This document shows positions 47,646-58,108 of a stretch of DNA of 64,000 nt, piece after piece (position 1 is the first letter of the stretch; every line of letters starts with the position of its first letter). A program made the translations under genes and the position numbers. The notes beneath the pieces were generated by a model. The model saw nothing but the letters and a program-made list of their open reading frames with translations, had not been told where the DNA came from and searched no databases. This DNA is from Dichotomocladium elegans (Eukaryota; Mucoromycota; Mucoromycetes; Mucorales; Lichtheimiaceae): NCBI GenBank assembly GCA_025716815.1, contig JAIXMN010000033.1:295678-359677 (forward strand), written 5' to 3'.

Positions 47646-48240
47646 AGGAGAGGTAGCGGTAAACAGCTTGCTGCTGTCAGATACTGCGCTTGTACAGAAA
47701 AGAGGCTATGTGCACACAAGAGGTTGAACGGGTTCACTATAAAAGGAGATAGGAGGAAGACCCTCCTTGTGGGAGCAGTCGACCTTTGCCCGCTTTGAGG
47801 AAGAAAAGGCGGACCCCTTCCTCAAAGGTTGTTTGCTAACTTGACCCAGGGTGCCGCACGTATTTTGGTGATTTACGTCGATCTCGGTGGTGCGCGAGGA
47901 TTGGCTATCATGGGCTGGACACAGTAGCCGTCATAATTAAGTCTCATTCGATGCGTGTGATTACATAAGCTTCCTCTGCGCATGTCGGACCTTTTGTGTA
48001 ATGTACTTCATAAGCTGATCTCTGCGATCTTGCTCTGTAACACACGGCATGACGGCTGTGATCCATTCTTTTTAATGCGCGAACGTGGGCCTATTTTCAT
48101 TAGGATCAAGGTTTTCTTCTTTACGGATCTTTGATCCATGTTTTAATTTCAGTGCATCTGCTACACAACGTTTGTCCAAGACCTAACCCCTAACAGTACA
48201 TCACACCCACTGATACAGATAACAAAATGACCAAAAGAGT
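47646..48240. other. Spacer in accessory island
   Basis: About 600 bases between the transposase relic and the next repeat family. I see no gene. Confidence 0.45.
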
Positions 48241-48650
48241 GTGCTGAAGTACGTCAATCGCCATCCACCATGCGTGCATGCAAACAGCCACTCAGCTGAC
48301 TTCGAAGAGGTCCTTGCCGCAATGACTTCAGGACAATGTCCAAATCATGTCCGTACACTTTTGGCGCTTTTCCTGTCACTCAGACCGAGGAAGAGAAGCG
48401 AGAAATGTTCCATCGCTTCCACAAGATTACTAGCAGAGGCGAATTAAAGACAGAGGATACTGTCGATTTTCGTTCATAATGTCCTTGTTGGCATGTATAG
48501 CTTGGAGGGAGAAACCTGGGTGTTAAGGTTCACATTCTACAGGATTTTGAAGAATTTTGCCACCATTTTTGTTGTTGGTATAGGCCGTCTAGGGATTTCG
48601 TCGTTTTTACTTCAAATTCGAATTCAAATTTTAAAACAATAGTAGAAGAA
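48241..48650 (+). pseudogene. Decayed copy A of an unknown family
   Basis: The stretch is related, in opposite orientation, to about 60780-61351. Shared readings are DFEEVLAAMTSGQCPNHVR (DFEELIAAITSEQSPDHVR in the other copy), then in another frame TQTEEEKREMFHRFHKI, then SLEGETW before a segment ending near 48630. Frames change between these blocks and stops intervene, so the copy is broken or is several exons whose splice sites I could not settle. I do not recognise the family. Confidence 0.5.
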
Positions 48651-48899
48651 GGTTTCCGTAAACGCCATAGGTAAGTCTTCCTTAGCTTCTTTTTACACCA
48701 GAATAGATTTGGAAGGCTAAACGTTTGTGTTTGATTCAAATTTCAAAGGAAGAAGAGAAACGAAATACTGAACTTTGAATTCGAATTTGCAGCAAAAACG
48801 ACGAAAAGCCTAGACGGTCTATACCAACAACTAAACTTTGTGGCAAACTTCTCGAAAATCCTGTATAAAGAGAAGCTAAGAAAGACTTACCTATAGCCT
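48537..48899. repeat. Inverted duplication (foldback-like)
   Basis: The left arm 48537-48634 and the right arm 48771-48863 are inverted copies with scattered differences; both encode the peptide RIQ preceded by SSFLLQI. A second short block, about 48664-48699, is inverted at 48866-48899. The order is A, B, then inverted A, inverted B, so it is not a simple hairpin. Block B starts GTAAGTCTT and the right copy ends in ATACAG just before block A, which looks like an intron followed by an exon. The copies are therefore likely coding-family fragments in opposite directions, not a classical MITE. Confidence 0.65.
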
Positions 48900-49852
48900 T
48901 GCCTGAAACCTTTTTGCTACTATTTGTCGCATAGGTGATTACGGTTAAAGGATCCATGACACCGCGTTGTAACCAGATCCATTTCTACAGTCTTTTTCCC
49001 TCTATTTATTTCCCACTGGGTTTTTGTGAGGTTTTACCGATGTGAGGATGGTCTGAAAGGAACAAGGACACATAGTCTATGATATTGGTCATCTACACTC
49101 ACAAACACCTTATCTGTAATAGTGCTACCGTCTCCGAGTACCCGCGTCAAGACAGAGTATCCAGGCGAGAGGATTGGAGCTAATCGAGGTTGAGAAGTAC
49201 TCAGGCGAGTAATGCGGGTTTTTGCTTTTACGGGATCAATTATTATAGCCGGAGAATGGGAGGGGTATGATCCATTTCTGTGATTGAATTTCGGCCAATG
49301 TCACGTGCGTCGATATCGTCGCCTCTTGGTTTACTCTACCTAGTTGCTGCACTCTATTTTGCGTGGGTGCTGATTGCTCTAAGACAGTGTCGCGAAGAGA
49401 GAATCAAGATGGCTTCTTGGCAAAATAGGATACATGGCAATCGCGGATATGATAGGTTGAATTGTGGACACCGCATGCGAGACGTGTGAAGGAGCGAAAG
49501 CGTGAAAAAAAATATAGTCTAAGATTTCCTCATTTGTTCGTTCTTCGCACTTCTTCCCTCTTTCTCCCTTTTTTTCACTTCCCCAAAAACCTCTTCTACG
49601 CTTCTTTCTGTCTTTCCCTTCTTCTCGTGCACGAAGCCATATCAAGAAGGAGGGGTGCCATACCATGCTGGGTGCTTTATGTTACTACTGGCCAACGAAA
49701 GACTGCAGCACAAGCGTTAGGCGACTGCAGCAAGCGATTATCTAGGTGACAAGGCTTTGTAGCTATACGACCCACCGGGAACGCTACCCAACAAAGTTGT
49801 TCCACTGCTCCTCTTTATATTGGCGCTTTTTTTTAGGTAGTTTATCCTTCGG

Positions 49853-50126
49853 ATGGGTGTGAGCGAAGCACGGTGTGTGGTTTCTTGTCCACGTTGTCAT
49901 TCCAAGTAAGCCGTCTTTTTCCTTTTCTTTTCTTTTCCTTTCGCATTCATTTTACTCTTCTAGTCCATCTATCAGCGAGATCTCGATGAACTGGTGCCGG
50001 GAGTGCTTCGTTCTGAGGCTACCTTTCCCGGCTTTACACTGGTTGAAGTGGAGTAGCTCTTGTGGCGCGTGCACCTGCAAGTTGAAATGGGCCTCTGCTG
50101 TTGGTATCAGTACAGCGTTGTACTGA
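49853..50126 (+). CDS. Candidate small Cys-rich protein, copy 1
   Basis: Exons 49853-49905 and 49964-50126 join in phase 2 to give 71 residues. An ATG after a TATA-like box, a GTAAGC donor and a TCTAG acceptor support it. Seven or more cysteines form close pairs: CVVSCPRC, CREC and CGACTC. The second duplication copy has the same ATG, donor and acceptor but stops 14 codons earlier (57 residues). The same second exon is open in another frame that fits a larger coiled-coil gene, so only one reading can be the real one. I do not recognise the product. Confidence 0.25.
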
Positions 50127-50218
50127 TTTGCTGGACCGGCAAGTGCGTAGAACGACTGATCGTGGTCCACCTCCTCCAGTCCATCGAGGACATTAAGAAA
50201 GACGTGCCTGCCTTGGAG
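49964..50218 (+). pseudogene. Exon of unknown multigene family, nonsense copy
   Basis: Between a TCTAG acceptor and a GTATGA donor lie exactly 85 codons, open except for one TAG at the position where copy 2 has CAG. The reading starts SIYQRDLDELVPGVLRSEA, contains LLWRVHLQ and a WYQYSVVL segment, and ends in a helical IEDIKKDVPALE. Diverged relatives are at 53545-53775, 56638-56891 and 57264-57490. The next exon downstream (50481-50651, phase 0) encodes an acidic/basic coiled coil. So this looks like a family member inactivated by a nonsense mutation. Function unknown. Confidence 0.5.
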
Positions 50219-50480
50219 GTATGATATAATGGTGTGTATTACTATGATGCTGATGAATGATGCATGTCTACCGTAGCAGTGTCTACGGTAACTGTCAACT
50301 GGCGACTGGCAACCGGCAACCGGCGATCGGGCCTGGGCATGCCCTAAAACTGCCGCACTTTTGAGTTGTGTGCTTTTGAGTTGCTGGAGAGGTGGAGTGG
50401 ATGGGTGGTTTTCGTCGTCCCTTTCGTCTTCGTCCATTTTTTCAAGTAATTTACCTTTTCTTTTTTAACTGAACAAGCAG

Positions 50481-50651
50481 AAACTCCAGTCAACTTTATT
50501 TGAATATCAACAAAGATACCCTACTCCTGAGTTGCTGGACGATGAAAATGACCAAATTGAGGATGATCTCCTCGAAATTATGGAAATACGCGACGAAAAT
50601 GACCAACTCAAGCGAAAAAAACGAATCATTGAAACTACGGGGACTCAAATG
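50481..50651 (+). pseudogene. Coiled-coil exon following copy 1
   Basis: A 57-codon open segment between AAGCAG and a GTACAT donor. It is rich in Glu, Asp and Lys with heptad-like Leu and Ile spacing (DDLLEIMEIRDENDQLKRK) and would form a coiled coil. It joins the preceding 85-codon exon in phase 0, but the next open segment (from 50704) needs a different phase, so either the model misses a site or the gene is broken here. Confidence 0.4.
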
Positions 50652-50743
50652 GTACATGTTTTTGTTTATAAGGGAAGTCCGTTTGCTTATACTATTCTTC
50701 TAGGGAAATCGCTCTCGGAAGAGCGGACGTAAGCAGTTTCATA

Positions 50744-51133
50744 ATGTCAAAGCAAATTATACGTGAATGTTTGCACAACCGTGACAGCTGCCGTGAAGCT
50801 GAAGCATGGGTCAAGGTACTTGAATTCGAACTCTGGACCAGGGAAACGAACGAATATGATCTAGCGAAGACGGTGCGTATTTCGTATGCGGTATGATTTG
50901 ACTATTGTCTACTGTATATTCACCGTGCTATTCAGGTTGATGATCTCAGAAACAAAGTTGCCATGCTGAAGGAAGCAAAGTATACCGCAGAAATGGAGAA
51001 GAAGGCTCTTGAGCACGACAAAAGAATGTTACAAATGCATCGCGATCTGTTGGACCGCCAATTAATAGTAAGGGTAGCAGTAGCTACAGTGACGGGTCAC
51101 TCTCGACCGACGACCAAGATACTACAAGGATAA
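50744..51133 (+). CDS. Candidate short coiled-coil protein
   Basis: An ATG at 50744 opens exon 50744-50872, which joins 50936-51133 in phase 0 with good GTGCGT and TATTCAG signals, giving 108 residues. The first part reads SKQIIRECLHNRDSC and the second is a long charged helix (VDDLRNKVAMLKEAKY, EMEKKALEHDKRMLQMHRDL) likely to be a coiled coil. The frame is open from 50705, so this may be the 3' end of the gene whose earlier exons lie at 49964 and 50481. The tail near 51070-51210 has a weak relative near 57840-57940. I do not recognise it. Confidence 0.35.
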
Positions 51134-51308
51134 CGATCACGATCACGATCAAGACCGCATCTCCGGCGACGATATTATGTACCACACTCACTTTCTCTGT
51201 ACGACGATCCTATATGTATACCACTGTTATTACCCCGCTACTGTTTACTCTATAAACAAGGATGCCTTGTGACACCGGTTATCCCCACGTTGTATTATTA
51301 TAATCATT

Positions 51309-51905
51309 GTGCTTCTCGTCGCGTTCGCGCTTCCTCCACGCTGTATATCAGACGCTCTTCATAAGTACTCGCACAACAGTACCTGTACTGTTACATTGGA
51401 TGTCATCAATAAACCTCATATCTCGTGCTACGTACTCATCGATGGAGCAGCTATAAAACGTGTGTTGCAACAGGAAAGCCCAAAGAGAAAGCAACAATCT
51501 GCATTTATGCTGTGGATTACTCCACATCGTATGATTGCCCATTGTCTTATTGACATCGTCACATATTTCTCTTTTCGGGAATGGCGGGTGCTGTGTACCA
51601 CAGAGGACTTTCTGTATGATCTTGTACCCGGAATGCACGGACCATTATATTCATTTCTCAAACTCATCAGCATCCATCTCTGTCGTATCCCCCCATGGGC
51701 GTGTGGATCCGAACCTTTCCACACAGGAGCAGCACGTATGTATCTTTTACTTTTTGTAGCTGAGTTGCAGAACGCTGATTCCGTCCCACCCGGCCTCTGT
51801 GACCAGTGCCATGGCGGTGAGAGACCCAAATATGTCAAAACTCAACGGAAAAGGGCGAGACTAGTACGAGAAGAACCGCAAACATCGACTTTATCACAGG
51901 TTTGA
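51309..51905 (+). other. Long open frame without ATG, status unclear
   Basis: 198 open codons on the plus strand, beginning with GTG and without an upstream ATG in frame. The C-terminal part (GLCDQCHGGERPKYVKTQRK) looks protein-like, the rest does not. It could be an exon of a gene with an unseen start or chance. Low support. Confidence 0.2.
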
Positions 51906-53260
51906 TATCAAGCGGTAGAAAGGAAGCCATGCACGGCAATGGGGAAGGAATGAAAAATCATATCACATCTGTTATTTACTTGGGGGGAGACCTTCTTTGT
52001 ACAAAGACTATCTACACCCGTTAATCAACGTGTGGCCTAATCATTACTACTTAAATACACGGACCAGATACATCATCATCAAAGGAGATATGATGTTGTT
52101 CGAAGGGTGAAATAATGTGAACTGCCCATGAGTAGAGTAGGAAGCACTTTTTTCGGAAGATGTTCTTTGATTCGGGAATCTCTCCCCCCATCGATTTCCT
52201 TACTCCCACGTATAAATAACAATTGAAAGCGCGCTAGCCTTATCGAAAGCGATCAATGATGACTACATTCTTCTCCCTCCATCCTGTTTCCTTTCAAGCA
52301 ACATCGTCAGCAACAGCAGCAACTGCTCTCTCGAGTTACCTCGGCCTGGCAAGCAATCTACGCGGAAGGTGTGTGTGTGTGTGTGTGTTAGGCACGTTTT
52401 TCCGTTCTCTCCAGGGATTGGGGGCCTACAAGCCGGCTTGCACACTGCTGTCTTACCTTTTTTTGCTCAGTATCTGCCCGCGGTTCACGCGACCGACCGG
52501 GGTGGTGAGATTTTAACCTACGGAAAATGAACGTCTTCCCTCTTTGCTCTTTTTCTTTCTTCTCTCTTCATCCCTCCCACGGGCCGGTTGGTCAGGTCGC
52601 CCCAAGGTAGGTCATGGCTAATCGCTGCTTAGTTAAGGGGTGGACCTACCTGCCGGAAAACAAGAAGGATCGACCGGACGGGCTAAACGGCCAAAGGAAC
52701 GACCGGACGGCCCACACGGCGAGGAACGACCGGACGGCCCAAACGACAACCTGATGGGACCAAGTACCTGTCCAATGACCAGACGTGCATGATATTCTGC
52801 GAGGCGCCGCATCCCGCAAGTTGATAGTGCATCTTGGTAGGAATCCTCAATGAGGATCAATCGTACACCCAGATGACCAGCCATTGGGGGCTCGCTATAA
52901 AGGGGCCAAGATAAATGCGGGTATCACGGCCCCAGAGCGGGGCGCACAGCAGGTAAAGATGATATTTATTTAATGCGATTGGTGAGCGCTTGGGGCGCAC
53001 GGCAGTCGACCTCCTCGTGGTTGCCTCTGGAAACAGATCCTTCATGGTTCTGGCCAACTGGACTGCCTATTAGTATAGCGCTGTTATTCATACAGTAATA
53101 AAAAGTTCTTCTCTCGTTAAAGCTTTATTTTTTTACACGATCCGCAGCCGCAGCAAAATGAGCGGCACTTTTTTTCCTTTTTTATTTTACACATTCATTG
53201 CGCGTGCGCGTTTTTTACGTGGCCATGGAGGGTCCGCATTTTGTTATCATAGAACACAAA
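51906..53260. other. Spacer with short tandem repeat
   Basis: No supportable gene. A minus-strand ATG at 52884 opens a short protein-like exon (MAGHLGVRLILIEDSYQD) ending at a possible donor near 52765, followed on that strand by the tandem repeat. A GT run lies at about 52371-52388. Confidence 0.4.
52670..52746. repeat. Tandem repeat, about 25-30 bases, GACCGGACGG core
   Basis: Three imperfect units containing the core CGACCGGACGG followed by an AAACG- or ACACGG-like spacer. The minus strand would encode repeated GPSGRS if translated. Much GC-richer than its surroundings. Confidence 0.75.
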
Positions 53261-53270
53261 AGGCCGCGAA

Positions 53271-53790
53271 GCTTCGTGAAGCGCTGGTTCCATATCTTCA
53301 ATCGATGTTCTTGGTCTTGGAGGCAAACAGCAAAGTAAGCATCCGTTTTCCATCCACTGCTCTTCCCCAACTTCGAGCCATGAACATATAACGTGCAACG
53401 AAGCTCAACTTTGAGACTCTTCACCTATGGTCAATACACATGGAGCTCCCAAGACTGATGCCGTGCTGCAAGCAAATTCTCGTTTTTTAACTGAATATTT
53501 CATACACTGAAATACTGAATCGCGAATGTTTTTTATTCTTTTAGGCCAATCATCAACAAGTCCTCGACGGAATGGTTCGCCTCGAGGCGTGAAAACCCTC
53601 TGGTGCGGTGAATGCTCCAGTCTTAGAAGCTACTCGCCAAGGCAATACATCGACTGAGTCGGAGGAGCGCGTGGGGAGGGGGCGTGCGCACTGGTAGAGC
53701 CCATACTGGGCCAGTATGATTGGTACTGTGCAGCATTGTATTACTGCAAAGGCGGGACCGGCGAGCAAGTGGAAGGATCGATCGCGGCGC
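53271..53790 (+). pseudogene. Diverged family copy, broken
   Basis: An exon-like segment ending at a GTAAGC donor near 53334 reads TQKAAKLREALVPYLQSM. After an intron-like stretch that resembles 57205-57260, the segment from 53545 reads NHQQVLDGMVRLEA and meets TGA. A later block, in another frame, reads EPILGQYDWYCAALYYCKGG, related to the 57.4-kb copy. This is a third decayed member of the family. A further open segment at 53868-54065 (RAKRGKIARRLDSES) may be a downstream exon. Confidence 0.5.
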
Positions 53791-54099
53791 AAACAAACCA
53801 TCTGGCGCGGTGCAAATCAAGGAACACAGTGATCAAATGGATTTCCCCTATTGATTAACGTACCAAGTTGCGTGCAAAAAGAGGAAAGATTGCTCGCCGA
53901 CTTGATAGTGAATCAACGCAGAATAAAGTTCTTTTGCGAGCCGATCTGAAGTCTCTTTCTGAAAGAAAAAATAAAACCGATGCTCTTACAATCACACTTC
54001 TTGGTTCACGCACTTCTTCCATCTTTGGGAAAACCAGAATAGAGGCCTGTGAGAGCACAAGGTAAAGTGGATGCAGGGAAACAAATAGGATGTGTGTCA

Positions 54100-55826
54100 T
54101 GGAATAACCAGGTATACTTGAAGCCGGCTGTTTGTCATTCATCAATGATGCTACTACTGCTTTCACTGAGCATGGTTGTGGACGGGAGCTTTTTGCCACT
54201 ACCCGATCAAGTGCGTGGGGAGACAATATGCCAGACACCCGCCTTGAGTTCTGCACGGATATCCGTTATCATTTGATTATCGGAGAATCGGTAGAAAGTC
54301 ACGGGTCACATTACATGTCTGAGCATGAAACGAAAAGGTATAAATAAAGGTCCTTTTCGATGATCTTGGAACCCTCATTCAAGCTGCAGCTTTTGGATAT
54401 CTTGCTGCCTTCCTTATTCGCAGGTAATCAAAAGCAAAAACAATTGGAAATTTCTTACGGCAACTTTTTCTATTAGAAATCCCTTTTCCATTTCTTTCGT
54501 TTTTGGTGCTCGGTGGGCTGGCCACCCAACCGAGTGCCATTTTCGGGTTCTTTATTGTTTCGGGGTAATGAAAAGAAGAAAAGAACTTGAGGGGATACAC
54601 GGCAGCTGGCCTTCACGCGGCTATCCCTGTTACGGACTCTTTACGAGTCTCAACTGACGGGCTGCTATGATTTTTTAACAATAAATGAAAATGAAAAGAA
54701 AATGAAAAATGAAAATGAAAATGGATGGGCTAAGAGGCGAACACAAATGGATTTGACTGAGATGGTGATAATTATCGGAAGCAAGGAAACTTTGACTTGA
54801 TTTTTTCACGGACTCTTTTGGCAGCTGAGAAACTACTACTTTACTCGCATCCGTTTCGTCTGCTTCGCTAGTGATTAGCACAGGTCGAATGGGAATGTCG
54901 AAAGGAGATGTCGACTATTGTTCAGTTCCGTAAGGAACTTTTCCGCCACAGTCCTCTTCAATGTCCCATACGTTTACTCTCACTAAGATCTATATCGTGC
55001 GGAAAATTGTTTCATCACAGCGTAATCGACAAAGGTGTCCAGTAGTGACATAACAGCAAAGTCTTCTGTTTTCGTGTAAATACTGATCGCGCGTCTCTTA
55101 ATCTTACATCAGCGTGCTTTGTAACGCAATTGAATTAAGCAGCATCATTCGAGAGGTTTAGCCAAGTAATTGTGCATGTACGTTTGAGTCCAATAAAACG
55201 CCGTTACAATGGTGGGCAAGACTATACATATCCAGTGTGCCCAATATCAATGAATGAGCTGCTTGTGTCCTCATAGTTCAGGTTTAAACACCTGCTGTTT
55301 GGGCGTCGGCATGTATTATATCCGCCACTCAACTTCTACCTCAGCCCAGCCACAGTGGACCCCGTGCGCGCGGCGTTTTGAACTCTCCACTTCGATTTTG
55401 AAAACCTTGTACTACCCGAAAATAGTAGAAAAAATTGAAATAGGGCAAGAGGATTTTCTGGGGCGGTGGTGGTTGGTTTTCTTGTTTGATAGAGGCGGAC
55501 ACGAAAAGGTGGGAAGGACAGTGTGAAACCCCCCCCACACAAGTGGAGTGGGGGTGGGTGGGGGAGATGATGCGGACGACGGGCGTTGGGGTTACACAAG
55601 AAGTCCATGAAGAATATGCCAGAGCGGGTGATCAGCTAAGAGTAAGAGTGTCGAGCGGATGATAGAAGAAGGCGAGAGTCTGGTATAGGATAGAAGGGGG
55701 GCACCTGTTATTGTGTGTAGTGCAAGTGGAGATGCAATATGGTTTTTTAAAGTGAATGAGGGCGGGATCGGTGGGGATCTCTGGATTAGCCGCGATTGGT
55801 GAATTTGAGAGCGTGAGTATGACATG
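54100..55826. other. Spacer with AAAATG repeat
   Basis: Open fragments near 54132-54347 may belong to the preceding family copy but show no known motif. The rest, up to the start of duplication copy 2, holds no gene that I can support. Confidence 0.4.
54681..54724. repeat. AATGAAA-type microsatellite
   Basis: Six to seven units of AAATGA/AAAATG type in imperfect tandem. Confidence 0.85.
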
Positions 55827-56526
55827 GCGAGAGGATTGGAGCTAATCGAGGTTGAGAAGTATCAGGCGAGTAATGCGGGTTTTTGCTTTTACGGGATCGA
55901 TCTTTATTACAGCTGGAGAATGGGAGGGGGGTATGATCCATTTCTGTGATTGAATTTGGGCCAATGTCACGTGCGTCGATATCGTCGCCTCTTGGTTTAC
56001 TCTACGTACTTGCTGCGCTCCGTTTTGCGGGGAGGGGGTGCCGATTGCTCCAAGACAGTGTCGTGAAGAGAGGATCAAGATGGCTTCTTGCAAAATAGGA
56101 TACATGGCAATCGCGGATATGATAGGTTGAATTGTGGACACCGCATGCGAGACGTGTGAAGGAGCGAAAGCGTGAAAAAAAAAAATATAGTCTAAGATTT
56201 CCTCATTTGTTCGTTCTTCGCACTCCTTCCCTCTTTCTCCCTTTTTTCCCTTCCCCAAAAACCTCTTCTACGCTTCCTTCTGTCTTTCCCTTCTTCTCGT
56301 GCACGAAGCCATATCAAGAAGAAGGGGTTGCCATACCATGCTGGGTACTTTATGTTACTACTGGCCGACTAAAGGCTGCAGCACAAGCGTTAGGCGACTG
56401 CGGCAAGCGAATATCTAGGTGACAAGGCTTTGTAGCTTTACGACCCACCGGAAACGCTGCCCAACAAAGTTGTTCCACTGCTCCTCTTTATATTGGCGCT
56501 TTTTTTTTAGGTAGTTTATCCTTCGG

Positions 56527-56758
56527 ATGGGTGTGAGCGAAGCACGGTGTGTGGTTTCTTGTCCACGTTGTCTTTCCAAGTAAGCCGTCTTTTTTCTTTT
56601 CTTTTCTTTTCCTTTCGCATTCATTTTACTCTTCTAGTCCATCCATCAGCGAGACCTCGATGAACTGGTGCCGGGAGTGCTTCGCTCTGAGGCTACCTGT
56701 CCCGGCTTTACACTGGTTGAAGTGGAGCAGCTCTTGTGGCGCGTGCACCTGCAGTTGA
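56527..56758 (+). CDS. Candidate small Cys-rich protein, copy 2
   Basis: Exons 56527-56579 and 56638-56758 give 57 residues with the same start, donor, acceptor and cysteine pairs as the copy at 49853, except His to Leu after CPRC and an earlier stop caused by the one-base deletion near 56752. It competes with the longer family exon reading of the same DNA. Not recognised. Confidence 0.22.
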
Positions 56759-56891
56759 AATGGGCCTCTGCTGCTGGTATCAGCACAGCGTTGTATTGAC
56801 TTGCTGGACCGGCAAGTACGTAGAACGACCGATCGTGGTGCACCTCCTCCAGTCCATCGAGGACATTAAGAAAGACATGCCTGTCTTGGAG
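56638..56891 (+). pseudogene. Exon of unknown multigene family, frameshift copy
   Basis: Counterpart of 49964-50218 with the same acceptor and donor but 254 bases, one fewer. It has CAG where copy 1 has the TAG stop, yet the missing A in the CTGCA(A)GTTG stretch shifts the frame and leads to a stop after ISTALY. So each copy carries a different lesion. Readings on both sides of the deletion are closely similar to copy 1. Confidence 0.55.
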
Positions 56892-57052
56892 GTATGATAT
56901 CATGGTGTATATTGCTATGCTGCTGATGAATGATGCATGTTACCGTAGCAGTGTCTACGGCAACTGTCAACTGGCGACTGGCAACCGGCGACCGGAGATC
57001 GGGCCTGGGCATGCCCTAAAACTGCCCGCACTTTTGAGTTGTTTGTTTTGAG

Positions 57053-57145
57053 TTGTTGGAGGGTGGGTGGTGGAGAGGTGGAGTGTGGAGGTGGAGTGTG
57101 GAGTGTGGAGAGGTGGAGTGGGTGGTGGTGGTGTGGAGTGGATGG
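57053..57145. repeat. G-rich minisatellite (GGTGGAGTGTGGA-like)
   Basis: Imperfect units of GGTGGAGTGTGGA and GGTGGTGG. Copy 1 of the segmental duplication has only one or two such units at about 50388-50405, so the tract expanded or contracted after duplication. Confidence 0.85.
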
Positions 57146-57263
57146 GTGGTTTTCGTCGTCCCTTTCGTCTTCGTCCCTTTTTTACAAGTAAGTTACCTTT
57201 TCTTTTTTAACTGTATAATCCATACACTCAATACTGAACCATGAATGTATTTTTATTTTTCTA

Positions 57264-57490
57264 GGCCATTCATCAACAAGTCCTCGATGCAATGGTCCGC
57301 CCCGAGGCGTAAAAGCCCTTTGGTGCGAGGAGTTCACCGCTCTTAGAGGCTACTCGCCAAGACAATGCATTGACTGACCCAGAGGTGCTCTTCGGGAGGG
57401 GGTGCGCGCACATCGAGCTCATTCTGGGCCAGTATGGTTGGTATCTGAGCAGCATTGTATTGCAACGCGGGAACGGCGGGTAAGTAGGAA
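57264..57490 (+). pseudogene. Diverged family exon with stop
   Basis: After a TTTCTAG acceptor the frame reads AIHQQVLDAMVRPEA, meets TAA, and in the same frame continues SPLLEATRQDNALTDPEV and HIELILGQYGWYLSSIVLQ. It is clearly related to 53545-53775 and, more distantly, to the 49964 and 56638 exons (shared HxxxxxxG, WY and SxVL positions). Broken copy of the same unknown family. Confidence 0.5.
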
Positions 57491-57865
57491 GGCTGGTCGC
57501 AGCGCATCGGTGGAGCGCAAAGTCCTCCCCGCCCAGTGGGACGGTAAACAATGCAGGTCTGACCTGGGTGGTATCTTCCATAGATTCCACTCAGCCAACA
57601 CCTTGCCGAGATTGAAAGGGCACGCCAGACTTGGGTGATTTCACTAGTATGATTCCATCCTGTCAAAATGCATGCCGATATTCCCCATCTACACATCCAC
57701 ACATATATGTCCAAAAGGTATGATGTTATACTGTGTATTATTTTGTTGCTCATGGTAAATATATGATGATTGCAAAAGCACCATAAGTATACTGTATATA
57801 GTTTGCGTTACTGCATCACCATAACAAGAGCAAGCCTGTAGCAGTAGTAACAGTGGACTATCACG

Positions 57866-58108
57866 ATGGGGACCACATCTCCAGCGATGATACTACGAAC
57901 CATATTCATTTTCTCTGTAATGGTCGTATTGTCAACTTGCCACCATAAAAATGAAAACAGGGAACACAAACCTGACTATGGACAAAAGGTGCTTTCCCAA
58001 GGCGAAACGCATACTTCAACAGGCAATTCCTTTCTCCAACCACATATCCTTTTTCATACTATAGACATAGAAGTAGTTCTTTCCGGAATTCTTCCTTTCA
58101 CTTCTTGA
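57866..58108 (+). other. Small open frame with signal-like start
   Basis: 80 codons from an ATG at 57866. The first 25 residues (MGTTSPAMILRTIFIFSVMV and on to a Cys) look like a signal peptide, followed by a hydrophilic stretch. However, the DNA at 57838-57940 is related to 51068-51210, where this ATG is absent and another frame (HISSDD... / RISGDD...) is conserved. So a secreted protein is possible but not well supported. Confidence 0.2.

Larger units (their letters stand above)
49166..50472 (+). repeat. Direct segmental duplication, copy 1
   Basis: This block is almost collinear with 55827-57212 in the same orientation. Similarity begins near GAGTAT/GGCGAGAGG and ends just after CTTTTCTTTTTTAACTG. 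Differences are scattered substitutions and small indels, apart from a minisatellite expansion in copy 2. The block contains a shared TATA-like CTTTATATTGG, an ATG with a conserved donor, and a 255-base exon-like segment (49964-50218). Confidence 0.9.
55827..57212 (+). repeat. Direct segmental duplication, copy 2
   Basis: Partner of 49166-50472, about 6.7 kb downstream in the same orientation. The two are nearly identical over long stretches by eye. Copy 2 is longer mainly through a G-rich minisatellite at about 57057-57142. After 57212 the two copies part: copy 1 goes on to a coiled-coil exon, copy 2 to another member of the exon family (57264-57490). Confidence 0.9.

Noticed and set aside
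49379..49666. Minus-strand frames repeated in both duplication copies (also 55842-56258)
   Set aside because: They read a pyrimidine-rich tract backwards, giving Glu/Lys/Arg repeats; similarity follows from the DNA duplication alone.
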